This document shows positions 22,586-33,773 of a stretch of DNA of 64,000 bases, one piece after another; position 1 is the first letter of the stretch, and the number at the start of each line of letters is the position of its first letter. Both the position numbers and the translations under genes were made by a program. The notes under the pieces are model-generated. The model was not told the origin of the DNA. It ran no database searches and was given only the letters and a program-made list of their open reading frames with translations. Origin of the DNA: Gnetum montanum (lineage: Eukaryota > Streptophyta > Gnetopsida > Gnetales > Gnetaceae); NCBI GenBank assembly GCA_015680685.1, contig MNCI01004284.1, positions 71,500-135,499 on the forward strand, given 5' to 3'.

Positions 22586-24037
22586 TGGGGTATGTATGAC
22601 CAAGTTCCAATATTTCCAACATGCAAGGATCCTCACCTTCCATTCATTAATTCTAGCCATGCTCAACTGTTTAGTTATGGGGGGTATCCTGCATTCTAAC
22701 AACATAGAATTAATAAATGTTTTTTTTCTTTAATTTTTCAACTTTTTTTTTCCAGTTTTTTACTTTTTAATTTATTGTTTTATCTTTTAATCTTTTTATG
22801 AGTAATCTCCTCTATGAATAAAACACTCATGTGACTCGTTGGTTGAGGTGTGTTCTATGTTATCGAGTCTCGACGATCAATTATTTGGACAGTGAGCCCA
22901 TTGCACCCACTCATCCATTCTACAAATAAGAGGTTCTATTTGAGGGTATAGTGATATTCTTGACATTCTTAAAACGTAAAAATAATTTTGTGTTCATTGT
23001 GCCCAGAGTGAAAAATGATGGACCAAGAGGGAATGATTAGGGTGTGACATCAAGGGGACTTGTGGATTCTCTTTGGTGACGTTTGTGAGTTATCATGCAG
23101 CATGGTTGTACTAAGATCCTTGTAGATCTAATGAAAAATGGGAGTAAGAGTAATCAAAAGGGCACTTAGAAATCAAATACTGTTCTAGGGGGTTCCACTA
23201 GAAAGACATGCACCCGTGCTTGAAGGTTGGCAATTTCTCTGGATTCAGTGAAGTGAAAAAGAAAAAAAGAGAGAAAAGAGCAAAAAAGAAAAGAACAAGA
23301 AAAGTGCCACAAAACAAAAATCACTCCTCCCTTAAAAAATGCTAAGTGATCATACACCTTGTTGTTGTTATGGTACTCTCATAGTTGCTCATCATGGGAT
23401 GAAACAATGCGATGTCACTGATTAGAGGAATGGACTTGGTCTTGATCTTCGAATTATGGGTTAATGACACCTTAATCATGCTTTACACGTAGGATTCATT
23501 GTGCCCTAAGTCAGTTACCTCATGTCCCAATCTCTATAATCCCTTCTCTGATTCATTCCATCTCGCTGTTCATGTATTTGTGACTTGTGTCTTGTATAGC
23601 ATTGAATTCATACCTCATCATGGTGGCATCAACATGTGTGTATTTTTTTGCATTGGTATAAATTACATTTAACCCTTCTAATGCCTACGAACATCTTAAG
23701 GTGTGGTTACGCAAGGGCATATAGGTTGGAACCTGCTTTGGGGAGGACCCACTTGCGTGACTTTTGTAATTTGTACTTTTTGCACACCACCACATCATCT
23801 TATACCCTCCAAGTATTTCATTGCCAAATCTATTCCTTCATTTGTCATTATTTTATCAAACGTTCCTCAAAACCAGGTCTGACATTAAAAATTTAGGGCA
23901 ACTTCCTTGAAAAATCTCTAACTTTAAAATCACACTAAGTAAAGAATGCAACATTTATTAAAGGCAATGAGTAAGGTATGAAATCATTGAATTTTTCTCA
24001 ATAACCTTACTAACAATTGATCTTTTTGTGATTATAG
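22586..24037 (+). other. Non-coding spacer of element B
   Basis: Between gag and the 3' ORF there is no coding potential. Conserved blocks shared with A and C include a poly-T/AT tract (22715-22800), the ctagaaagacatg motif (23198-23210), a gatgaaacaatg..gatgtcactg motif (23399-23420) and the stem-loop below. Confidence 0.7.
23706..23761 (+). other. Conserved stem-loop of element B
   Basis: GTTACGCAAG (23706-23715) pairs with CTTGCGTGAC (23752-23761) with one G-U pair. An inner hairpin AGGTTggAACCT lies at 23723-23734, and the loop carries tttggggaggaccc. See the equivalents in C and G. Confidence 0.6.
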
Positions 24038-24463
24038 ATGGCCCTAAAAGAAGACAACAAGTAGGACCTTCTTAAGGTGCAACCAAACGACCTGGGGGAG
24101 GTAGAGGCCAAGGACCTCATGCAGAACATGCAGAGCAGAAGGCAATCATTCAGCATCCATCATGAAACTCCTGTTACTACATAATCTATCCAAGAAAAGG
24201 GAGGAGAGGTCAAGGCCTGAGCCTATGAAGAGGAATGACGGCTATTTTCTACATGGCATGTCAAGGCTAATCAAGTGTTCCTGCAGCTACTGTGTCCATG
24301 AAAAGTGCCGAACATTGGAACATCAACATGGACGACTAATAATCCTCAAATAGAAAAGGAGAAATGTCAGGTGCTTCTTCAACAGTATCTATCTTAGAAG
24401 CCTGATGCACAAGACAAAGGAAAGGCACCCATGGAGGAGCCATTGCTACCGGGAACCCCATGA
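24038..24463 (+). pseudogene. Short 3' ORF of element B
   Basis: A 141-codon frame from MALKEDNK to MEEPLLPGTP, with several in-frame stops (codon 9 TAG onward). It starts right after an acceptor-like gtgattatag|ATGG, the same context as the 3' ORF of G (tgattacag|ATGG) and D. It is hydrophilic, with no transmembrane segment or known domain. It may be the shortened counterpart of the long 3' ORF of G/D. Confidence 0.45.
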
Positions 24464-24633
24464 GTTCCGCAAGTTTTATCTTTTTTGTCTGTGTCCAAAT
24501 TTTGTTTAATTTTCCACTACAGCATGAATAAAATTGTAGTTAGTTAACAATCCCATACCTATCCACTATGTATTCAATTGAGCTTTTTCCTCACTTTGAC
24601 TCAAGGACGAGTTTTTACTCAGTCGTGGGGGTA

Positions 24634-25540
24634 TGATGAAGTGTCATTAAGTCTTGCGTCTACTGGGCTGCATATACGGGGCCGTGTCGATGCGAGCTCG
24701 TCGACATGCCTTTCTCATTGATGCGGGCCTATTGACACAACCATATTGCGTCGATGCGGCCCCGTTTATGCAACCACCTATCCTGGCCTATAAATAAGAG
24801 GGCCTTCTGCCTGATTTAGGCATCTTTTGGTCAATTGTAGCTAGACTCTTGCAGTTTTTTTCCATAGGAGTTAGAATATTTTCCCAAGTGCATGCCCGCA
24901 GTGTGATGCTTGTAATTGTACGGAACCTTTATTCGAGTGTGACGTACTTCGACACGCACATGATCAGTAATAAAGATCAAGATTACTTCATCATTGCAGT
25001 ATTTACTTAGTTTAATTTTTTAATTTAATTGTTAATTTTTTTTCTTATTTATTACTTTCTTAGTTAATATTTATTTATCATCATTTACTATTCATGTTGT
25101 TAAATGCAGAATGAGTATGACTTAATCATGAGCATTTAAGTGTGACTACTTGGTAACCCAGCAGCGTACTTAGCATCTATGCTTGGTAATCCCAGTAGTA
25201 GTCGTGCATGAGGTCCAAGATGTGTGCGGATGATTAAGGAACGGATACTCATCGCACTTAGGCTAGCTTAGACTTCATTTCCTATTGCTTATTAGTTTAA
25301 TTAATATTATCTTCCATTGTCTCTAGGAGTAGCATTAATTTAGGATCACATCATATGCCTCACTCTGGACTAAACCATACGTGACAAAGCAAATACTAGT
25401 TCAGGTGGGAAGATAGCGAACTGTGATCAACGTGTAACTATCTAGATACCACAACTAGCTTGTCCACGAAGTTCAACCAGATCATGCGTGAATGCTCGTG
25501 ATTCTTATGGTTAGGCGTAGGGATACCTAGCCACTCATTA
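24634..25540 (+). repeat. Element B 3' LTR
   Basis: 907 bp, TGATGA...TCATTA. TATA box tataaata at 24789-24796. It differs from the 5' LTR mainly by C/T and G/A transitions. Confidence 0.9.
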
Positions 25541-25545
25541 GGTGG

Positions 25546-26143
25546 CATTCCACTTGGGTAGTATTATTGTTGCTGAAACTGCCACTTGTAATTGTCTTAA
25601 GGCTAAGGTAACCTCTTGGCTGCTTACCTTCTAGTGAATCTTGAGTTTAAGGAAGATACCCTAGAATCTTGGAAGTATAATAAAATTTGGCCAAAACCCT
25701 TTGGATTTTCATATTGGCATATGTCATATTCTTCATTATTTGAATCAGAATCTACAACCCCTTCTACTACTACATCTTTACACTTTTAATGGTAATAGTC
25801 CTTTTTCCTCCTTCTATTCTTATTCTTAGATATTTCTTATTCTATTTTCTCCTCCATGATCTTTAGTGCCATTTGAAACTTCTCATTGAGAGAGTAACAT
25901 ATCTTATCTACCTTAGCTAAAATTTTAGTAACAAATCTTTGTATCAATAAGATTTTCCTTTGTATGGCATCATCTAATGGTGCTTCCTCATGATTACAAA
26001 GATAGATTTCATTTTTGTAGATGGAGGGGATCTCTATTGTACTTCTTGGTACATTTCCTTTTCTTTAATCGTTTTCTTTCTTTACTACTTGATTAATGAG
26101 ACTTTGGATCTAATGAACCCTCATTTTTTATAGTCTCCCTTAG
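25546..26143 (-). pseudogene. gag C-terminal part of element M
   Basis: Minus-strand remnant between the two nested insertions, colinear with 42500-43080 of element G: a Lys/Glu-rich helix region, then the Gln/Tyr/Pro-rich linker. Many stops. Confidence 0.6.
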
Positions 26144-27076
26144 TGATGAGTGGCAAGGTACCCCCTACACCCAACCATACGAATCACAAAGCGTTCATGC
26201 ACGATTCGGTTGAATTCCATGGACTTTATACTTTTTGGTGCACTAATCTTCTAGGAAATGAATCTTGCCTTAAGGTCAATCATTGTCTTCCCAATTACAC
26301 TTGTGATGTACACTGGTATGGTTAAGTGCAATTGAGGCATCTAATTTTTATCATTTTATATTTTATGATTTTGGTATTTTAAAAAAAGATAGAATAATTG
26401 TATTAACTAATTCAATTTAACTAATTAACTAATGTATAACTAGCCCTAACATAAGCATCTAGACCCACTTTATGTACAAGTCTTGAACCCACATATCCAC
26501 TGCTAGGTGACCAAGCACTATGCTACTAGGCATACCAAGCAATAACGTTGCTGGGATTACCAAGTGAATACGTGTTACACTCAAAGTGGTCATATTTATG
26601 TGTTTAATCTATCTAGCTTATCTTATTTAATTACTTCATTAATTTAATTATTGAAAAATATTTAATAAATAATTAAAAAAACATTTAATAAATAATTGAG
26701 AACATTAAATGCATAAAAAAACATTTAATCTATCCAAAATGTTGCAAGGATTATTAGAAAGCTTGTCTTTATTGTTGCACATGCTATCGTGCTCAGGTAC
26801 AACAATGCTTAAATAAAGATCCATACACTCAATGACTCTTGCTATTAGCACTCAGGAGGAAAATTCTAACTCTCAAATAAACAGACTACAAGAGCATCTA
26901 TGCTAAAAATCTCTATTGCCATAAATGTGGATGGTGGACACATATTTATAGCTGAATATAGACACTACATCGACGAGGCCTTGTTGATGCATGATACAAT
27001 GCATCGATGAGGCCTAGTAGATGAGGCTACATCGATGAGGCCTCATTGATGTAGCCAACTAAATTGCAACTCATCA
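26144..27076 (-). repeat. Element D 3' LTR
   Basis: 933 bp, TGATGA...TCATCA ends. U3 (26960-27060) holds repeated catcgatgaggcctcgttgatg-like units. It is followed on the right by the polypurine-like tract and internal sequence homologous to 52440-52532 of G. Confidence 0.85.
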
Positions 27077-27289
27077 TACCTCCACAACTAAATGAAAACT
27101 CATCATCAAGTTCTTTTACAAATTTGGGAAGGTATGGGATTATTGACTAACTTTTCTCAAACAAAATAGACTAACTAACTTGATAAAAAATGGAGTGCCC
27201 AGGTGTACGGATCAACACAATACAAAAAATGATGGTGTTCAAGACACAAAATTGAATAGCATGACATGACTCTTCAAAATTAGATAGCA

Positions 27290-30170
27290 TGTTCCTTGAT
27301 AGCATGAATTTTGGTGGAGAAGATCAGACAGTCCAGGTGGTGGTGGCTCTTGAGTTTCTAAGGGATCTTCACCAGTTTCATGCACGGGTAGTGGTTGAGG
27401 CATCTACAATTGTCCTACTATTGCTATAACTTTTGGGAGGAGCTGGAAAGCATCCAATAGTTCTTTCATTTTCTCCTTCTTACTTATAGGATTGTGCACC
27501 ATCCACATAGCTTCACCAATGTGGGTAAAAATAGGCACATTCGAGATTGCTGGAAATAACTCCTTAGCATTGATGAACTAAGTAGTGAACTATTTGCATT
27601 CAATGTTGAAATCTCTGATTGTCTCCTTCAGCTCTTGGTAATCATTCATCTATTTAGCTAGGTTCTTAATAGTTGATTATTGGTCTATGAACTATGCTCT
27701 GAGAACTTCGAGTTCAACATTTACAGTCTCAAGCTTCTGCTTGGTGTCTTTGTGGTGCTTGAACTTTGCCTCGTATAACAAATACAAGCTAGCCACCTGT
27801 TTCTCCAACTCTAACAATGGTTTTCTAGTAGTCAGCATTGCTAGGATTCCATAATGAAGATTGGCCAGCTCCATGTAGTCTATCATTTCTTCGATTTGCA
27901 ACTCCTTTAGAGAGATCTTTGTTGTATTGTAAGCATCAATCCCATTAATAATGGGCTACCAAAGCTCTCTTTCTTGTTGGAGTTAATGAAGGGATTCATT
28001 TATTTTTTCCTTCACCATTTGAATGTGTTTTTCATTGACTTCCTTCTGCAAGCCAACCTGATCTTTGTAGTGATTCTTCACTTTTTTGAACTTGAGAGCC
28101 TTATTCTTCTAAGCAACGATCTTGACAGTAAACTTCTAGCACAAGGCACAAGCTTCCTCCATTGACATATTTCGATTCTCTATGGGCAATCTCCTTAATT
28201 CAATATTCACCCTGGCTAGCTACTCCTGTTATTGGTGAATAAATTCTTACATTTGTTCCTTCTAGGCATCAACATTGCGCAAGTGATGATTTTGGATGGT
28301 AAGAGTCTCATTCTTCTAGTGCATGCGAGCCAAGTCCTTCTAAATTGAGTATGTCTTTGCTTCTACTATGGACTAGTTACAGATGGCCATTACTGCCTCC
28401 TCCTTAGCCTTCCTAAATCATTCTTGAAGTTATTGGAAAGCTTCATCTCTAGTTGATGTTGGGCTAAGGATTGCAGGATCCATAGATTGGGCACGTAATT
28501 CAATAATTTCTTCTACCAAGCATTGGTTCTATTCTTAAGCCATTTCAAGTTTCCCCTCCAGAATGATGCATTTTCTCTTTGCGTCTAATAACTTCAATTA
28601 GGTTATGGTGATGTTTTCCAAAAAATTGAAGATATTCGGAATCAGTTACCTAGTCCTTACCAGTCGATCTAGCATTTCCTCATGTTGGGCTATATTCAAC
28701 TTTCCACTAATTGTGCTTGTATATGTTTACATGTCTCTAAGTGCAGATATGTCTAGTACAGACACTACAGGTGCATTGAGTGCTTTAGCTACATAGTTAG
28801 TAATCACTTTAGCTATCATCTCCTATGCTTGGTGTTGCATCACCAAGATAGTTGTTCCTTCCCCTTTTTCCAAATGCACCTTGAAAGTGGTAGCATTCCT
28901 AGGTATTTCTAGGAATAAATGGTGTTAAGATAGTGACAACATCACCTCTTGAGCATTGGGATCCAACCTCACAACGAACTGCATTCATTGGGCAAAGAAA
29001 ATTGGTCCACCCCTCTCCATCTTGCTAACTATTTGAGCCACCTCATGAAGGTGACTCATTGCTCATCATACATAAATGGATTTGCACCACTTAATCCTAC
29101 ATGTTGCTCTTAATCACGCAAGAGCTGTTCTTAGATTTTGTGCAAGCACTTAATGGCTATGTGGGCCTTTGTTGTTGTTTCCTGAGTGGGCAGTGGTGGC
29201 AATTGCTCCTCTTTTTAGTTATCATTGGCATCTTGTCTTTCATGATTTTGTACCATGAGGCCAAAGGAGCATGATTGATTCTATCATTGGAGTAGTAGAA
29301 AATACTTGCTCTTTTACAGAGTTTTCAGATGAAGCATGGAAAGGGAAAGGTTTTCCTTCCATGTTCATTTTCCTTGAAGAAATTTTTAATCTCCAAATAG
29401 ATCAGTTGTGGAAGGTTGACAAGAAATTTCTTGCTTAGAGCGACACATGCTCAAGTGGAGAAAGTGGTCACCTTGCTTGGCCTCATTGTTAAATTGAGGT
29501 GATAGGCTGCAATTTTCAAATAGATTTGCTCTGCCAATGTGAGCACGTCATACTCCTTATGGTCAACCCTATAGCACCACTAAGTCCACTCCTTCTTGGC
29601 CTTAGGATCACCTTTCATTGATAGTTCTACCAACTATGTCCTGGTGTCAAGCAATCCCAATGCCTACACAATAGCTTTGGCCCAGTAGGACACTTGAATA
29701 TCCTTGATCTTGATAATGGACCTTAGCCTTCTATTGCTCTAGAAGAGATATGTCTCTCCCATGTACCACTCCCCACTAGATGTAATGATTGGCCACATGA
29801 GAGAGGTTTGCAATTAAGTCTTGACATCTACTGGAGCTTTCTCTAAGAATGGTTTGAAGTTGATTTCCTGAAGAACTAAATGTTGACTTTTTTGGCACCT
29901 GATAATGTCAAGGTAGGCTTGAGTCAAAGTGACTTCAAGCCTTGGTGTGGGTCTAGGCACTTCTCTTCACTGTGATTATTCTATGGGCACTTCTTCTTCT
30001 AAAATCTATCAAATAGATTCCACTTCAGGCTCCTCACGAAGAGGTATTGTCACATGGATTGCCTTTAGTAGTTCTTAGGCTTCTTCTTGTTGGCCCCTTC
30101 CAACTCTGGGCTATGTTTCCCTTGGTTGAGAGGGTTTTCCTTCTTGTGAGCATTTCAATTTTGGTGCCAT
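27290..30170 (-). pseudogene. Long 3' ORF of element D (decayed)
   Basis: Starts MAPK at 30170, immediately after an acceptor-like tgattatag, and runs about 2.9 kb toward the 3' LTR with many stops. The best surviving stretch (27901-27692) reads MQIEEMIDYMELANLHYGIL, then a heptad-rich EKQVASLYLLYEAKFKHHKD, a coiled-coil-type helix nearly identical to G 51720-51900. The N-terminal third is globular and resembles the plant-transposon domain that often accompanies Athila/Tat elements, an uncertain resemblance. No transmembrane segment or signal peptide was noticed. Confidence 0.6.
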
Positions 30171-30479
30171 CTATAATCACAATGAGACCATGGGTTAGTA
30201 ATTGTTGTGTAACTTAAAGAAATTGGAATACCTTTATCTCTTAAGGATAGTTACACTTGGCTAAGTCATGCTTATGATTGATTTAATCATTCCAATTATT
30301 ATTTTATTTATGTGTTACTATTAATAACTCATCCCAAAGGTTGCTGAAAGGGTTATTATTTATGTGTTTGTATATTATTAAGGTTATTAACCCTCTTGGG
30401 GAGTTAGAAAAAGTTTCAACAAATTTCATCAATTTTTCATCGAAAACCTTAAGGTCTATGGTCCTCATGATAAAGAGTT

Positions 30480-30720
30480 TACCTCTAGTAAGTGCAAGAT
30501 TAAAATACAGAGTGATTTGGACAAACGATTGGAAAGTTATGGGCTCTGGAAGGTTTTGGGCTCTAAAAAATTGCAAAAACTCCCTGTGTGTTATGAGGCA
30601 AATGTCAAAAATTTCTAAGAGCATGGTAGTATATATAGGATGTCGATGCAGCCTCATTGATATGGTCAGCTGCATCGTTGAGGCCTCGTTGATGCAGCTA
30701 TTGACCACTGTAGATTGACC
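30480..30720 (-). promoter_or_regulatory. U3-like repeats, TATA and leader upstream of the 3' ORF (D)
   Basis: On the minus strand, copies of the LTR U3 motif (gcatcaacgaggcctc, ggctgcatcgac; 30630-30710) are followed by a TATA-like CCTATATATACTACC (about 30620-30635). A leader conserved with G then ends at a donor-like AGAG|GTAAAC (near 30482). The start of the 3' ORF lies 310 bp further on, after an AG. The same order and spacing occur in G. Confidence 0.5.
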
Positions 30721-31500
30721 ATTGACTTTGGTCAAACTTGCAAAATACAAAGAATTTTTAAATGAAATTAGGATAAAATAAAAGCTCAAAAGGCCAAGAA
30801 TAGTATGAAAACATGAGAAAAGGGTGCTAGAGCTCATAAATTTGGAAAATTGGAAAAAAATTATTCATGGGGTGAATGAAATAAGAGGTTAAGAAGCACT
30901 AAGTGGAATATATAATGGAATATGCGAAAGATAGGATTGTGGCCATGTCAAAGATAAGGAACCTTAACTTACCAAACCAAAAGCTTTACCAATGGGTCCT
31001 CCCCATAGTAGGCTCATGCCCTTGTTGCTCTTGCATAACCTTAACTAAGGAGTCCATGGACCCCACAGTCGACTAATGATCATGAAAAGTTAAGGACTAA
31101 CCAAAAAGATTCTACCCAAGAATTCCAACACATCAGACTAAGACATAGAACATGGTAGTGAGGTGATTTATGGTAGCATAGATGGATGATAGAGAAGGTG
31201 GATTCAAATTGAAGTCATAAGAAGTCCCTTGTGGAATTTGTGTTTAAAATGACATGGAAAGATTCATCCTTAGTCTAGACCAAAACCATCTACTTTCAAT
31301 GACTTCGCATCATCACCCTAAGACCAATCCACCCACATGAGACATAAGAGTGCTTCCACAAGACAACCATCATTCCATTAGGAAAGAAAAGAGAGAAGTA
31401 GGAAGTGAGAGAGGGCCTTAGTTAGAGGGGACTTTTAGGCATAGTTGTATGTATTTCTAGTCTCATAACCAGTTCTTGTAGCCCATTTATTTGTCCAAGG

Positions 31501-31634
31501 GGTGTGCTTTGAATTCCCATTGTTTTTTTTTGAATGGAAACCACACCATGTAAGGACTTATTTGTTTATTGTGTCTAAGGGGTGTGGTTTGAATTCCCAT
31601 CATTTTTTTTTAAATTTTGGATGGAAACCACACC
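31501..31634. repeat. Two tandem hairpins in the post-gag spacer of D
   Basis: Hairpin 1: GGTGTGCTTT (31501-31510) with AAACCACACC (31538-31547), inner CCATT/AATGG. Hairpin 2: GGTGTGGTTT (31581-31590) with AAACCACACC (31625-31634), inner CCATC/GATGG. The inner pairs differ in a compensatory way. A duplicated, more degraded version is present in G at 47955-48110. Confidence 0.65.
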
Positions 31635-31659
31635 ATGCAAAGACTTTATTTGACTTCCT

Positions 31660-32709
31660 ATTAGTGGATGAAATGGAATAGTAAGAAGTTCCTATTGGGA
31701 AGAGTTTGAGTTTCTGCCATTCATTTTCTATGTTTTGTAAGGCATAGGAATCATGGAAAGCCTATAGATGTGTTTGCGGATTAGAATTATATCCCCCCTC
31801 AAATCTTGGAATATTATTCATGTCTAAGTGCTTGATCTAGCTATCTTTCATATTCCTAGTTGGAATTCTAACTATCTCTACAATGTTGAGCATACTTCGA
31901 GTCACCAATAGGGGTTCATCATCATCGCTATGTTGACGATGCCAATAATGGTTTTAGCCACCCCTTTGGTCTTAGTGGCCTTCATGGTCATTATTGTCTC
32001 ATTGATCACCTTCATTGTGATTATTTTGGTGGTGGCTTCTATGAGAATTAGCAAATGAAGAGGAATGTTTGAAATTGGATGAAGAGGATGAAGAGGAAGG
32101 TGGACCTCCACTGCCACTGTGGTGTTTACCATTACTTTTTCACTCATTATGACCACCATCCTTGGATCCCTTGCTATTTTGATGTTTTCCCAAGTCCCTA
32201 CCTTGGCTATCACTTTTTCCTGAACCTAATATATGAATAGTGAATCATATGTTTAGGGTTGCACCCTTATCATTAATAATAGGGGATGAAGAATCTTCAT
32301 GTTGTGAACCTTCAAAGGGAGGATTCTTATTGTCATCCTGATTTAGTAGGAACAAGGGATTAGTGTAATTTTTTCCCTTTGTAGCCTCATGGAGCTTCTC
32401 CTGACATTGATCTAGCTTGCATTGTGTTTTAGTGGGATAGTAGTTTCGAGTGTCAGAAGCATCCATAATGTATTCTTTGTGAAGATCTGGAATGCCCAAC
32501 TTCTTAACAATTTTAAGTAGCATCCCTAGCATAGATTGATTGGAAGGCAAGACAATGTTGCCTTCCATATCACACCATCACAACTATTCATCCTAATGTC
32601 AAATGAAGGTGAAGTCTAATACATACTCATCTAGATGAGTATATACCACTTTGCACTCCTATGGGACTGGCAGTTTGACATCTTCATGCTTGTGAGAAGA
32701 AGAAGACAT
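31660..32709 (-). pseudogene. gag N-terminal remnant of element D
   Basis: The start MSSS corresponds to 32709. Two surviving frames (32568-32245 and 32213-31902) match the gag N-terminus of G, with shared blocks EYIMD, YYPTKTQ, QCQEKLHEATKGKNYTNPLF and GSQHED. The gag core begins at about 31850 and is cut at about 31660, where post-pol spacer begins. Confidence 0.65.
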
Positions 32710-32846
32710 TTTGCAAAATAAAATATAATTATTATTGTGCTTTTATAATTCTATATATAGTAGGAATTATATTGACCTTGAGGTTTGTACAACTATATCA
32801 ATGATATTCACTTAAACCTAAATAGTGCAAGTTTCAACAAACAAAG

Positions 32847-32865
32847 TCCCTGACAATGGTGCAAA
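32847..32865 (-). other. Primer-binding site of element D
   Basis: The minus strand reads TTTGCACCATTGTCAGGGA just inside the 5' LTR, a decayed tRNA-Asp-type PBS. Confidence 0.6.
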
Positions 32866-33768
32866 TGATGAGAGACGAGGTACCCCTACACCAACCATAT
32901 GAATCACAAAGCATCCATGCATTATCTAGTTGAATTACATGGACTTTATAGTTTTTGATGCACTAGTCTTCTAGGAAGTGAATCTTGCCTTAAGGTTAAT
33001 TGTTGTCTTCCCAATTACACTTGCAATGTACATTGGTATGGTTAAGTGTAATTGAGGCATTTGATTTTTATCATTTTATATTTTATGATTTTGGTATTTT
33101 AAAAAAACGATAGAATAATTGGATTTACTAATTAAATTTAACTAAATAACTAATGTCTAACTAGCCCTAACATAAGCATTCGATCCCAGTTTCCATACAC
33201 ATCTTGAACCCACATATTCGCTACTGGGTAACCAAGCACTATGCTACTAGGCATACCAAGCAATAATGTTGTTGGGATTACCAAGCAAATATGTGTTACA
33301 TTTGAAGTGGTCGTACTTATGTGTTTAATCTATCTAGCTTATCTTATTTATTTGCTTCATTAATTTAATTACTAGAAAATATTTAATAAATAATTAAAAA
33401 AAATTTAATAAATAATTGAGAACATTAAATGCATAAAAAATATTTAATCTATCTAGAATGCTACAAGGATTATCAAAAATCTCATCTTTATTCTTGCACA
33501 TATTGTCATGCTCAGGTATAACAATGCTCGAATAAAGATCCATACACTCAATGACTCCTACTATAGGCACTTGGGAGGAAAATTCTAACTCTCAAATAAA
33601 AACAATGCAAGAGCTTCATTGCTAAAAAATCTCTATTGCCATAAATGTGGCTCTTGGACATGTATTTATAGCCAAATATACCCACTACGTCAATAGGGCC
33701 TTGTCAATGGATGATACGATGCATCGACAAGGCCTCGTCGATGTAGCTAACCAAACTGCAACTCATCA
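32866..33768 (-). repeat. Element D 5' LTR
   Basis: 903 bp, TGATGA...TCATCA ends. TATA box (tatttata on the plus strand) near 33662-33670, U3 repeats of the gcatcgacaaggcctcgtcg type at 33690-33750. It aligns end to end with 26144-27076. Confidence 0.85.
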
Positions 33769-33773
33769 ATTAG

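Larger units (their letters stand above)
19860..25540 (+). mobile_element. Element B: complete gag-only LTR retrotransposon
   Basis: Full element with two LTRs (19860-20563, containing a sequence gap, and 24634-25540), a tRNA-Asp PBS, a 627-codon gag, a non-coding spacer with a conserved stem-loop, a 141-codon 3' ORF and a polypurine-like tract (gtcgtgggggta, 24622-24633). Perfect 5 bp target duplication ggtgg. There is no protease, RT, RNase H or integrase anywhere between gag and the 3' LTR, so it must be mobilised in trans. It is the TR-GAG type of non-autonomous element. It sits inside the gag of element M. Confidence 0.9.
26144..33768 (-). mobile_element. Element D: complete LTR retrotransposon lacking pol
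   Basis: Minus-strand element with LTRs at 32866-33768 (5') and 26144-27076 (3'), a PBS, a gag start, a hairpin-rich spacer, a U3-like block and the long 3' ORF. Target duplicates are cttag (26139-26143) and attag (33769-33773), with one mismatch. Compared with G, everything from mid-gag through integrase is missing: gag-like sequence up to about 31660 is followed directly by the spacer that in G lies after pol (47935 onward). It is therefore a deletion derivative of the G family, inserted in the gag of M. Confidence 0.85.

Noticed and set aside
30304-30837. 177-codon minus frame as an independent gene
   Set aside because: It lies in the U3-like and leader region of element D and includes the TATA and repeat motifs. 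Only about 85 codons are shared with G, so it is listed as a finding and not as a gene.
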